A DNA stretch of 64,000 nt from assembly GCA_021029595.1 (NCBI GenBank), contig JAJJOY010000006.1, forward strand, positions 1-64,000. The letters run 5' to 3'. Made by a program: the position numbers and the translations under genes. Below the pieces are notes generated by a model. It was not told the DNA's origin. It did no database searches and saw only the letters and a list, made by a program, of their open reading frames with translations. Source of the stretch: Hominenteromicrobium mulieris (GTDB taxonomy: Bacteria > Bacillota > Clostridia > Oscillospirales > Acutalibacteraceae). Positions 25,916 through 33,843 of the stretch are shown here, piece after piece (within the stretch, counting starts at the first letter, position 1; every line of letters starts with the position of its first letter).

Positions 25916-26773
25916 TTAATACTCGTTCGGCAGCTCGTCGATCTCGTCGCAGCGGAACACCGGGCCGTCCTTGCAGACGTACTTGGAACCGATGTTGCAG
26001 CGGCCGCACTTGCCGATGCCGCACTTCATGCGCAGCTCCAGCGTGGTGTAGACCTGTTCTTTCGAGAAGCCCATTTCAATCAGCGATGCTAAGCAGAATT
26101 TGATCATGATCGGAGGTCCGCAAAGCAGCGCCGTTTTGTTTGTATCGAAGCCGAGCTCCTTGAGGTATGCCGGAACAAAGCCGACGTGGCCGTCCCAGCC
26201 CTCCTGCTCGCGGTCGATCGTGAGATATACGTTCACGCCTTCCGTCTTCATCCATACGTCCTGAATTTCCTTCAGCTGTACAAGGTCATCCTTGGAACGG
26301 GAACCGTACAGAATATCTACGGTACCGTAATCACTGCGGTTGTCGAGCACGTAGTTGATGACAGAGCGCAACGGTGCAAGACCGATGCCGCCGGCGATAA
26401 AGAGCAGGTTCTTGCCCTTTAATTTGTCTTCTACCGGGAAGTGGTTGCCGTACGGGCCGCGCACGGTAATCTCATCGCCCACCTCAAGGCTGTGCAGGTA
26501 GTCTGTAAGCTGACCACACTTCTTGATGCTGAATTCCTGGTATTCTTTGTTCGTCGGCGAAGAGGTGATGGAGAACATACCCTCGCTGACGCCCGGTGCG
26601 CACAGCATAGCGCACTGGCCGGGCATATGCTCGAAGAGCTTGCCGCCCTCCGGCGCATTGACGCGGAACGTCTTGACGTCCGGGGTCTCCTCACGGATGT
26701 CCGTGATGACGCCGACCTGCGGGATCAGAACGTCTTTTACATAGTTATCATGGCAATGACAGGTATCACTCAT
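25916..26773 (-). CDS. flxA: FAD/NAD(P)-binding oxidoreductase, FlxA-like (also AsrB/hydrogenase gamma-like)
   Basis: A 285-residue ferredoxin-NADP reductase-fold protein. It has a flavin-binding barrel (MPGQCAMLC..GMFSITSSP), an NAD-binding domain (LLFIAGGIGLAPLRSVI, ILYGSRSKDDL, ALLCGPPIMIKF) and a C-terminal Cys cluster CGIGKCGRCNIGSKYVCKDGPVF for [2Fe-2S]. In Hdr-Flx complexes FlxA takes electrons from NADH. Start 26773 (MSDTCHCHDN) has GGAGGCTG upstream and overlaps the flxB-like stop by eight bases. The same fold occurs in sulfite reductase AsrB and sulfhydrogenase gamma; the hdr neighbours favour FlxA. Confidence 0.88.
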   Translation of the reverse strand: MSDTCHCHDNYVKDVLIPQVGVITDIREETPDVKTFRVNAPEGGKLFEHMPGQCAMLCAPGVSEGMFSITSSPTNKEYQEFSIKKCGQLTDYLHSLEVGDEITVRGPYGNHFPVEDKLKGKNLLFIAGGIGLAPLRSVINYVLDNRSDYGTVDILYGSRSKDDLVQLKEIQDVWMKTEGVNVYLTIDREQEGWDGHVGFVPAYLKELGFDTNKTALLCGPPIMIKFCLASLIEMGFSKEQVYTTLELRMKCGIGKCGRCNIGSKYVCKDGPVFRCDEIDELPNEY

Positions 26774-27809
26774 GGTTTGCAGCCTCCTTTTCAAACGCCT
26801 TGATGACCTTCACGATATTGAGCGAGGACGGGCACTTTTCCACGCAGCGGCCGCAGCCTACGCAGGAATACATGCCGTCGTTGTTCGCCGGGAAGTACAC
26901 GAGCTTATGCATGAAGCGCTGACGGAAGCGCTGCATCTGGCTCGTTCTGTTGTTGCCGTGCGCCATCATCGTAAAGTCGGAGTACATGCAGGAGTCCCAG
27001 CAGCGATAACGCTGAATGCCGTGGCCCGTGTCGTAGTCCTTGATATCATAGCACTGGCAGGTGGGGCACACAAAGGTGCAGGTGCCGCACGCAAGGCACG
27101 GCTTATAAAGCTTCTCCCAAACGGGGGAGTTGAATTTTTCTTCGGTGACGTTGCCGTTCCAACCCTCGAGAGAGAGATTCGTGTACGGCAGCTTCTCTAC
27201 GATTGCGCGGATGTTCTCCTGTTCGGTCTCCACGGCCTTTTCGTCCGCTGCGTCGGCATTTTCGAGCACGCCGGAGAGCGCTTCGGTAAGGGCGGTGCCC
27301 TTGTCCGTTACAGCTTTCCAGTAGAGCGTGTCGTTTGCGTTCCACATGACGACATCGGCGTCCGGCTCAGCGCAGTCAACACCGAAAACCTTACAGAAGC
27401 AGGACTCCTCCGGCTCGTGGCAAGCAAGCGCCACGATGGTGCCGTGCTCGCGTCTTGCGCGGTAGAACGTATCGACCGGCTCAGCGAGGAAGACCTTATC
27501 GAGGACCTTAATGCCCTGAATGTCGCAGGCCTTCATGCCGAAAGCGACGAAGTTCTGATCTGCAAGCGCCTGCGGCTCAACGGAGAGCTTGTGCTGCTCT
27601 TTTTTGACCGTGTAAAGCGTTTCGCTCTGCGGGAAGAACATGTCCTTCGGAGATTTCACCGTCTTAAGTGTTTCAATGTCTGCATTGCAGCCTTCAAACC
27701 ACGCGGCGAAGTTGACCTGACCGTTGTTGTTCACCGGCAGGAACAGCTCCTGCTGTGCCGCAATCGCTTTCAGCAGCTCGGGCAGCTTACTTTTTGCAAT
27801 CTTGAACAT
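26766..27809 (-). CDS. flxB: 4Fe-4S dicluster electron-transfer protein, FlxB-like (AsrA/hydrogenase beta-like)
   Basis: A 347-residue cytoplasmic protein of the family that includes AsrA and sulfhydrogenase beta. The N-terminal domain has FGMKACDIQGIKVLDKVFL and IVALACHEPEESCFCKVFG. The C-terminal half has two cluster motifs, CLACGTCTFVCPTC and CVGCGRCVEKCP, plus CWDSCMYSDFTMMAHGNNR. It would connect the FlxA flavin to FlxC/FlxD. Begins three bases after the flxC-like stop with GGAGAT upstream. Confidence 0.85.
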   Translation of the reverse strand: MFKIAKSKLPELLKAIAAQQELFLPVNNNGQVNFAAWFEGCNADIETLKTVKSPKDMFFPQSETLYTVKKEQHKLSVEPQALADQNFVAFGMKACDIQGIKVLDKVFLAEPVDTFYRARREHGTIVALACHEPEESCFCKVFGVDCAEPDADVVMWNANDTLYWKAVTDKGTALTEALSGVLENADAADEKAVETEQENIRAIVEKLPYTNLSLEGWNGNVTEEKFNSPVWEKLYKPCLACGTCTFVCPTCQCYDIKDYDTGHGIQRYRCWDSCMYSDFTMMAHGNNRTSQMQRFRQRFMHKLVYFPANNDGMYSCVGCGRCVEKCPSSLNIVKVIKAFEKEAANHE

Positions 27810-27812
27810 GGC

Positions 27813-28781
27813 TTATCTCCTTCCCCCGGTAACGCCCGGCTCAACGTCGTTGAAGGTAAAGCTCGTCAGCGGGCTCTTTGCCTCCGGATCGACACCGGCC
27901 TGGAACTCACCGTAAAATTCGTCGATATCCTTGATGAACTTGCGGTTGAAGAGATGCAGCGGAATGCCCTGCGGACATACGCGGCTGCACTCGCCGCAGT
28001 CTGTGCAGCGGCCGGCAACGTGGAATGCACGGATGATGTGGAACATTCTCTCCTCAAAGGAGTCCACGTTCGCCTTCTGTGCGCTGTCGAACTTCGTGCT
28101 GTCGAAGACGCACTTGCGGCAGCTGCACGCCGGACACACATTGCGGCAGGCGTTGCAGCGGATGCAGCGGCTGAGCTCATTCTGGAAGAAAGCGAACTTT
28201 TCTTCCGGGCTCATGGCTTCGATCTTCTCGACCTCTGCAAAGCGGTCTGCGTCCTTTGTGTCGCGGCTCTCGCCGATGGTCTCGTCGAAAATCTGGTGCT
28301 CCTTGCCCTTGCAGACATGGCAGCGCTCCAGCATGCAATCCTTATAGGCGAGCGTCTTTTCACCGTAGAGCGTCTCCACGGTGATGTTCTCGTTTGCATC
28401 GTCGATCGTGATGTTCGTGATGCCCTTAACGCCCTGCTCCTTGATCTTCTCGAAGCTGAGCTTGCCCATGCAGCCGACACCGATAATGTAAGCCTTATCA
28501 CGGTCTACGCGGTGCTCTGCTATGAGCTGGTTGAAGCTGTAAGAATCGCAGGGCTTCAGGAAGACAAGCGTCTTGCCCTCAAGCTTCGAGCCCTCGATCA
28601 TATATTTACTGAGGTTCGCGCCGCAGAAGCCGTTGTAGACGAAGTTTGCGTCCAGATCCTCCGCCGTCTCAAAGTAAGACGGCTCCGGGTTATAGGACAT
28701 ATCGCCACGACGCCAGCCGAGCACACGGTTTACGGTGCCATCGCTGAGCAGCTCTTTTGCGCGGTTGATCATTTCCTGCAT
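27813..28781 (-). CDS. flxC: 4Fe-4S dicluster protein, FlxC-like (FrhB/FdhB-like N-terminus)
   Basis: A 322-residue protein. The N-terminal part recalls FrhB/FdhB-type subunits: LVFLKPCDSYSFNQLIAEHRVDRDKAYIIGVGCMGK and CMLERCHVCKGKE. The C-terminal half has CIRCNACRNVCPACSCRKC and CTDCGECSRVCPQGIPL for two [4Fe-4S] clusters. It may relay electrons only, or hold a flavin; I cannot tell. The ATG at 28781 follows GGAGGATTTG and overlaps the flxD-like stop by 13 bases. Confidence 0.8.
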   Translation of the reverse strand: MQEMINRAKELLSDGTVNRVLGWRRGDMSYNPEPSYFETAEDLDANFVYNGFCGANLSKYMIEGSKLEGKTLVFLKPCDSYSFNQLIAEHRVDRDKAYIIGVGCMGKLSFEKIKEQGVKGITNITIDDANENITVETLYGEKTLAYKDCMLERCHVCKGKEHQIFDETIGESRDTKDADRFAEVEKIEAMSPEEKFAFFQNELSRCIRCNACRNVCPACSCRKCVFDSTKFDSAQKANVDSFEERMFHIIRAFHVAGRCTDCGECSRVCPQGIPLHLFNRKFIKDIDEFYGEFQAGVDPEAKSPLTSFTFNDVEPGVTGGRR

Positions 28782-29212
28782 CTCAAATCCTCCAGTCTGA
28801 CGTTCTTGCCGAGCGAAGTAATCTTCGCCACGAACTCATTCATGGTCTGGGAGAACTTTACGCCCTCTGCTGCGGAGACCCATTCCACACGGGTGCGTCC
28901 GTGCTCCACGCCGATGTAATCGAGCATAGAGAACAGAAGCGCCATTCTTCTTCTGGCATAGTAGTTGCCGGTGCTGTAATGGCAGTCGCCCGGGTGGCAG
29001 CCGCACAGGATAACGCCGTCTGCGCCCTTTTCAAAAGCATGCAGGATGAACATGGGGTTCACACGGCAGGAGCACGGCACGCGGATGATCTTAACGTCTG
29101 CCGGATAAACCAAGCGGCTGCTGCCTGCAAGGTCTGCGCCGGCGTAGCTGCACCAGTTGCAGCAGAACGCAACGATCTTCGGCTTGAACTCTTCGTTTGC
29201 TGTTATCGACAT
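28769..29212 (-). CDS. flxD: MvhD/FlxD-like [2Fe-2S] adaptor protein
   Basis: A 147-residue protein of the MvhD/FlpD family, which links an electron-input module to HdrA. Conserved cysteines: CCNWC (17,18,21), CSC (47,49) and CGCHPGDC (70,72,77), with the IIRVPCSCRVNP and GADGVILCGCHPGDCHY family blocks. The start 29212 is preceded by GCGGAGGTGG and overlaps the hdrA end by ten bases. Only the MvhD domain is present; it is not fused to HdrA as in some archaea. Confidence 0.93.
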   Translation of the reverse strand: MSITANEEFKPKIVAFCCNWCSYAGADLAGSSRLVYPADVKIIRVPCSCRVNPMFILHAFEKGADGVILCGCHPGDCHYSTGNYYARRRMALLFSMLDYIGVEHGRTRVEWVSAAEGVKFSQTMNEFVAKITSLGKNVRLEDLRCRK

Positions 29213-31191
29213 ATTGCATCCACCTCCGCAAGAATCTGTCTGTTTGCAAAGCCCTGCAGATCCATTGCGCCGGACGGGCAGGTAACGGTGCAGGCACCGC
29301 AGCCCTGGCACAGCGCACTGTTGACAACGGCTACGCGGCGATCTTCACGGATGCCGTGGTCGTTGATGAGCTTTGTCTCATAGCTGATTGCGCCGTAGGG
29401 GCAGACGTTTGCGCACTGCGAGCAGCCGTTGCAAAGCAGCTCGTCGCTCTTAGCGGTGCACGGGTTCGTCATCAGCTTATCCTTCGCGAGCAGACCGATG
29501 GCCTTAACAGCCGCCGCGCCTGCCTGCGCGACCGTTTCCGGAATATCCTTCGGGCCCTGGCATACGCCGGAGAGGAATACGCCCGCCGTCGGAGACTCGA
29601 CCGGGCGCAGCTTTGCGTGAGCCTCGGTGAGGAAGTTATTGGTATCGATGCTGGCGGTCAGCATGGTCGCAATGCGGCGCACGTCCGCGTTCGGCTCAAT
29701 CGCCGTTGCGAGGACGACCATATCCGCTTCCATCAGGATCTGCTTGTTGTCGAGCAGGTCAACGCCCTGCACAAGCAGCTGGCCGTTCGGCTGCGGCATG
29801 ACCTTGCCGACCTGACCCTTGATGTAGTTTACGCCGTAATCTTCCACGGCGCGGCGGTAGAACTCATCGAAGTTCTTACCGGGGGTACGCACGTCGATGT
29901 AGAACACCGTTACGTTGACGTCCGGGTATTTATCACGGATCAACATGGCATGCTTTGCCGTGTACATGCAGCAAATCTTGGAGCAGTAGCTCTTACCGCG
30001 CTTATCGGAGCAGCGGCTGCCTACGCACTGGATGAACACCATATTCTTCGGGTGCTTGCCGTCGGAAAGGCGCTCCAGATGACCCTTTGTGGGGCCTGCC
30101 GCGTTCATGATACGCTCGAGCTCGAGGGACGTGATGACATCCTTGCTCTGGCTGTATGCGTACTCGTCGTACTTATCGAGCTTGATGGTATCGAAGCCGG
30201 TAGCGACGACGATAGCGCCGTACTTCTCGGTAACGATTTCATCCTTCTGCTCGTAATCGATGGCGCCCGCCTGACAAACCTTCTGGCACAGACCGCACTT
30301 TCCGGTTTTGAACTTGATGCAAGCTTCGCGGTCGATGACCGGGACGTTCGGGATTGCCTGTGCGAACGGGGTATAAATAGCGCTTCTCGTGTTCAAGCCG
30401 CGGTTGAATTCGCTCGGGGTCTTTCTGGAAGGACATTTCTCCTGGCAGACGCCGCAGCCGGTGCACTTAGACATATCGACGCTGCGCGCCTTCTTGCGGA
30501 TGTCCACGGTGAAATCGCCCACGAAGCCGGAGACCTTCTCCACTTCGCTGTATGTATACAGATGAATCTTCTCGTTTGCGGAAGCCTCCACCATTTTCGG
30601 GGTCAAAATACATGCGGAGCAGTCGAGCGTCGGGAACGTTTTATCGAGCTGGCTCATACGGCCGCCGATGCTGGGGGTCTTCTCAACGATATCGACTTCA
30701 TAGCCTGCGTCTGCAATGTCGAGCGCAGTCTGAATGCCTGCAATACCGCCGCCGATGACAAGCGCGCGCTTTGTTACGCGGCTTTCGCCCGGGAACAGCG
30801 GCGCGTCAAGATTGACCTTTGCGATAGCCGCTCTGGCAAGGATGACGGCCTTTTCGGTCGCTTCTTCCATGTTCTTGTGGATCCAGGAGCAGTGCTCACG
30901 GATATTTGCAATCTCGACCATGTAGGGGTTGAGGCCGGCTCTTTCCGCCGTTTTGCGGAAAGTCGTCTCGTGCATACGCGGGGAGCAGGAACAAACCACA
31001 AGACCGGTCAGGTGTTTTTCGCGGATGGCTTCGATGATCTTCGCTTGGCCGACCTCGGAGCACATGTACTGATAATCTTCCGCGTGCACGACACCCGGTT
31101 CATGACTGACCATTTCTACGACTTTCTTTACATCTACCGTAGCTGCGATGTTGCTGCCGCAATGGCACACAAATACACCAATTCTCTGCAC
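29203..31191 (-). CDS. hdrA: heterodisulfide reductase subunit A (flavin-bifurcating core)
   Basis: A 662-residue HdrA. The N-terminal domain has Cys9/Cys11 (FVCHCG) and CSCSPRMHE. The thioredoxin-reductase-like FAD domain begins VIGGGIAGIQTAL (145-157) with LDCSACILTPKM after it. Inserted ferredoxin motifs are CTGCGVCQEKC (243-253) and CGLCQKVC; two more [4Fe-4S] motifs close the protein, CNGCSQCANVCP (587-598) and CQGCGACTVTCP (628-639). In methanogens the HdrA flavin bifurcates electrons between ferredoxin and HdrB. Start is a GTG with GGAGGTG upstream. No selenocysteine is involved. Confidence 0.95.
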   Translation of the reverse strand: MQRIGVFVCHCGSNIAATVDVKKVVEMVSHEPGVVHAEDYQYMCSEVGQAKIIEAIREKHLTGLVVCSCSPRMHETTFRKTAERAGLNPYMVEIANIREHCSWIHKNMEEATEKAVILARAAIAKVNLDAPLFPGESRVTKRALVIGGGIAGIQTALDIADAGYEVDIVEKTPSIGGRMSQLDKTFPTLDCSACILTPKMVEASANEKIHLYTYSEVEKVSGFVGDFTVDIRKKARSVDMSKCTGCGVCQEKCPSRKTPSEFNRGLNTRSAIYTPFAQAIPNVPVIDREACIKFKTGKCGLCQKVCQAGAIDYEQKDEIVTEKYGAIVVATGFDTIKLDKYDEYAYSQSKDVITSLELERIMNAAGPTKGHLERLSDGKHPKNMVFIQCVGSRCSDKRGKSYCSKICCMYTAKHAMLIRDKYPDVNVTVFYIDVRTPGKNFDEFYRRAVEDYGVNYIKGQVGKVMPQPNGQLLVQGVDLLDNKQILMEADMVVLATAIEPNADVRRIATMLTASIDTNNFLTEAHAKLRPVESPTAGVFLSGVCQGPKDIPETVAQAGAAAVKAIGLLAKDKLMTNPCTAKSDELLCNGCSQCANVCPYGAISYETKLINDHGIREDRRVAVVNSALCQGCGACTVTCPSGAMDLQGFANRQILAEVDAICR

Positions 31192-31195
31192 GCTA

Positions 31196-31582
31196 TCACC
31201 TCCTGTATCTTCTGAACGCGCTCACAAGGAGCTGCTGGGGCAGATCCGGATCCAAAAGCTCCGGGATCTCGTCCGGCGTAAGGTATGCTTCACCGCGCTG
31301 GCGCACGACGAGCTGTCTTGCCGCATCGATAAGCTTGCCGGGCTTAACGTCTCTCGGGCAGCGCTCAATGCAGGCAAAGCAGGAAAGGCACTTCCAAAGG
31401 GACTTGGAATTCACAAGGGACTCAATATCGTCATTCAGCACATAGGAAACGAACTGGTGAGGCTTAATGTCCATTTCGTTGAACGACGGGCAGGATGCGG
31501 AACATTTGCCGCACTTCATGCACTTATAGGGGTTGACGCCGCTGATCTCGCGGATCTGCTCCGCCTGTTTGCTGATGCTCAC
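31196..31582 (-). CDS. hdrC: heterodisulfide reductase subunit C
   Basis: A 128-residue ferredoxin-like subunit with two CxxCxxCxxxC motifs: CMKCGKCSASC (21-31) and CLSCFACIERC (65-75), separated by the MDIKPHQFVSYV linker typical of HdrC. It carries electrons between HdrA and HdrB. Starts at a GTG preceded by GAGGAGGCG, overlapping the hdrB stop by four bases (GTGA). Confidence 0.95.
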   Translation of the reverse strand: MSISKQAEQIREISGVNPYKCMKCGKCSASCPSFNEMDIKPHQFVSYVLNDDIESLVNSKSLWKCLSCFACIERCPRDVKPGKLIDAARQLVVRQRGEAYLTPDEIPELLDPDLPQQLLVSAFRRYRR

Positions 31583-32373
31583 TTTAACGCCTCCTCTTTC
31601 ACGCCAAGGGCCTCTGCGAGAAGCTCGGTGAAGTAATACACCGGGATCTTGCCGCTGCCGCTCTTGTTGAGATTATACATGCAGAGTGGACATGCCGTGA
31701 TGAGCATTTCCGCGCCTGCACCGGCTGCGCTGTCTACGATATTGCAGCTCATACGGCCGCTCATTTCTTTTTCTTTAAGGGAGATATAGCCGCCGCAGCA
31801 CTCGTTGCGGTACGGATATACGACCGGCTCTGCGCCGATGGCACGAATGAAGTCTTCAATGATCTGCGGGTTCTCCGGATCGTCAAAGGCCAGCACGGTG
31901 CTCGGTCTGAGCAGCAGGCAGCCGTAATATGCGCCGATCTTTCTGCCCTTTAACGGGTTGACGACCTTTTTCTTCAGTTCGTCAAAGCCCACGCGGTCGC
32001 GCAGAACTTCAAGGTAATGCAGCACATTCGTCTCGCCGGCATAGGGCTCGTCAAGCTGCATGTAGTTGTTGGCTCTCGTGCGGATGTCCTCCACGTTTCT
32101 CATGTCGTCGTTGACTCTTTTGATGACATGATGACATGCGGAGCAAAGCGTCACGAGGTCCTGGCCCTTTTCCTTCGCTTCGTTCAAAGCGCGGACGGAG
32201 GAAAGTTTTGTTGCGATCTCGTCGGACCCGAGCGGGTAGACACCGCCGCAGCACTGCCAGTTTTCGATTTCTTCCAATTCAAATCCGAGCGCCTTTGCGG
32301 AAGCTCTGGCATAGGCGTCAAGATCCTTTGCCTTCGTTCTCAAGGTACATCCCGGATAATAGCTGTACTTCAT
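31579..32373 (-). CDS. hdrB: heterodisulfide reductase subunit B (two CCG domains)
   Basis: A 264-residue protein with two full cysteine-rich CCG domains. The first has Cys9, Cys41-Cys42 and Cys77/Cys80 (YPGC, QCCGG, CSAC). The second has Cys152, Cys192-Cys193 and Cys228/Cys231 (YYGC, ECCGG, CPLC). In methanogens these build the noncubane [4Fe-4S] clusters that reduce CoM-S-S-CoB. This organism should not make that disulfide, so the acceptor must differ; the fumarate reductase pair in the same operon is the obvious candidate. Start 32373 chosen over 32388 because of AGGAG at good distance. Confidence 0.94.
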   Translation of the reverse strand: MKYSYYPGCTLRTKAKDLDAYARASAKALGFELEEIENWQCCGGVYPLGSDEIATKLSSVRALNEAKEKGQDLVTLCSACHHVIKRVNDDMRNVEDIRTRANNYMQLDEPYAGETNVLHYLEVLRDRVGFDELKKKVVNPLKGRKIGAYYGCLLLRPSTVLAFDDPENPQIIEDFIRAIGAEPVVYPYRNECCGGYISLKEKEMSGRMSCNIVDSAAGAGAEMLITACPLCMYNLNKSGSGKIPVYYFTELLAEALGVKEEALK

Positions 32374-32411
32374 AGCTACTCCTGTCATCCTTTCTATAAA
32401 TTGATTTTGGG

Positions 32412-33350
32412 TTATGCTTCAAAATAAATTTGACCGATGGTTTCTTTCAGCTTGTCTGCGGAAGCGTGGAGCTTTTGCATTTCGTCCTCCGTCAGCCTCA
32501 CAGGCAGCTTGCCCTGCACGCCGTTCGGGCCCACAATGGCGAGTGTGCTGATGCACACGTCCTCTAACCCGTATTCACCGTGCATCATGGTGGAAACGGT
32601 CACGATGGAATTGTATGCGGAAAGCAGCATGCTGCACAATCTGCACACGGAAACCGTGACCGCGTAGAACGTGGCGCCCTTGTTCTTGATGATCTCGCCG
32701 CCGGATTTATGTACATACTCCGCCATGGCGTCCTTGTCCACGGGCAGGGCATGCATCAGCTCCACATAGTCGTCCAGTTTCGCACCGGAAACCTCTGCGC
32801 ACGACCACGGGATAAAGGAAGAATCCCCGTGCTCACCGAAAACATAGGCATGAATGTTCTTCTGCGCAATGTTAAAGTGGCTGGCAAGTCCGAAACGCAG
32901 ACGCGCGGTATCCAGCGCGGTGCCGGAGCCGATGATCTGGTTTTCCGGGATGCCGGAGATTTTCATGAACACGTAGGTGATGATGTCCACCGGATTGCTG
33001 ACGATGATGTACAGCGCGTTCGGTGCGGCCTTTGCGATGTTCGGTGCAATGCTTTTGATGATGTCGACATTCGTCTGCGTCAATTCAAGGCGCGACTGAC
33101 CGGGTTTTCTGGCCACGCCGGACGTAATGATGACGATGTTGGAGTCCTTTGCATCCTCGTAATCTCCCGATTTAATGGAAATCGGGTCGCGGAAGCAGGT
33201 GCCCTGAATGATATCCATCACTTCGCCCTCTGCCTTTTGCTTGTTGATGTCGATCAGGACAATCTCCGTTGCGATGTCTTCGTTGGAAAGCGTATATGCA
33301 ATGGTTGCACCTACGCTACCGGCACCAATTACGGTGATTTTGCTTTTCAT
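32412..33350 (-). CDS. LDH-family malate/lactate dehydrogenase, Arg at the specificity position
   Basis: A 312-residue NAD-dependent 2-hydroxyacid dehydrogenase. The Rossmann motif is GAGSVGAT (9-16), with Asp34 favouring NAD over NADP. Catalytic residues are Arg87, Arg150 and His174 (GEHGDSS). Overall it reads like L-lactate dehydrogenase (DIIQGTCF, KGATFYA). However, the loop GVARKPGQSR has Arg81 where true lactate dehydrogenases have Gln (Gln102 in classical numbering) and malate dehydrogenases have Arg. With fumarase and fumarate reductase in the same operon, malate is the more likely substrate. Other positions, such as Thr in KGATFYA, remain lactate-like, so the call is not settled. First gene of the operon. 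Confidence 0.85.
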   Translation of the reverse strand: MKSKITVIGAGSVGATIAYTLSNEDIATEIVLIDINKQKAEGEVMDIIQGTCFRDPISIKSGDYEDAKDSNIVIITSGVARKPGQSRLELTQTNVDIIKSIAPNIAKAAPNALYIIVSNPVDIITYVFMKISGIPENQIIGSGTALDTARLRFGLASHFNIAQKNIHAYVFGEHGDSSFIPWSCAEVSGAKLDDYVELMHALPVDKDAMAEYVHKSGGEIIKNKGATFYAVTVSVCRLCSMLLSAYNSIVTVSTMMHGEYGLEDVCISTLAIVGPNGVQGKLPVRLTEDEMQKLHASADKLKETIGQIYFEA

Positions 33351-33500
33351 TGTCCCGGATCACTTCCCTTCCTGTGCTGTGCCCGATGGGGGAGCACAAT
33401 GTTCCTCCGCGGGCGAGATCTTCTGAGTTACATGAAAACAAAGGGGCGAAACACAGTTTTCCCCTTTCCCCACTCACAGGGGTACATACTCAGCCTAATA
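33351..33500 (-). promoter_or_regulatory. leader of the reductive operon with possible attenuator stems
   Basis: The transcript from the promoter at 33502-33530 has about 145 untranslated bases. Two possible stems are visible on the minus strand: AAAGGGG...CCCCTTT (about 33440-33470) followed by GTTTTC, and CCCG...CGGG around 33385-33415. They could act as a pause or attenuator or be incidental. I see no Rex-type palindrome. The Shine-Dalgarno region of the first gene is weak. Confidence 0.35.
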
Positions 33501-33501
33501 A

Positions 33502-33530
33502 ATTCTATCATATCGATATCTTTTTATCAA
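33502..33530 (-). promoter_or_regulatory. promoter of the malate dehydrogenase-hdr-flx-frd-fum operon
   Basis: Minus strand: TTGATA (33525-33530), 17-base spacer, TAGAAT (33502-33507). It is the only good sigma-A promoter in the 487-base gap between the sensor kinase and the dehydrogenase. Confidence 0.7.
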
Positions 33531-33760
33531 GCATTTTCGCGATTTTTCTCTATGAAAATATCGGAATTTACGGCTTTTTCAGAAAGTAAAACAAAAGCCG
33601 CGCGGGCCTCTTTTGAGTTTGATACATCTTTCACAAATACGAATTCCGTGTTTCGTTCTCTGTGCGAAAAAAGCGCGCCCAAATCACCTTCGGGTACGCT
33701 TTTAGTTCATTTACGCTTGCTGTTTTCAGTTTAATTCAGCCGACTGTGAACATCTTTCCG

Positions 33761-33843
33761 ACGACGTTTCGTAACGCCGTTTGGGAAACCCATTGACCGG
33801 GTTTCCGCAGCCTTTTGAAAAAGGCCGGCGAAAACTTTATTCG
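33761..33843 (-). repeat. multi-hairpin intergenic repeat, copy D (partial)
   Basis: Read on the minus strand: GAATAAAGTTTTCGCC, then hairpin GGCCTTTTTCAAAAGGCT, then GGAAACCC...GGGTTTCC, then a small stem ACGGCG...CGTCGT. The first part matches copy A (GAATAAAGTTTTCGTC plus GACCTTTTTCAAAAGGTC) with paired changes in the stem. The rest of the element is missing or degenerate. The sensor kinase stop codon lies inside its edge. Confidence 0.6.

Noticed and set aside
26772-31215. Two very long rightward frames (715 and 672 codons) opposite the hdr-flx genes
   Set aside because: Shadow frames of well-conserved Fe-S genes; composition is His/Val/Arg/Leu-rich without motifs.
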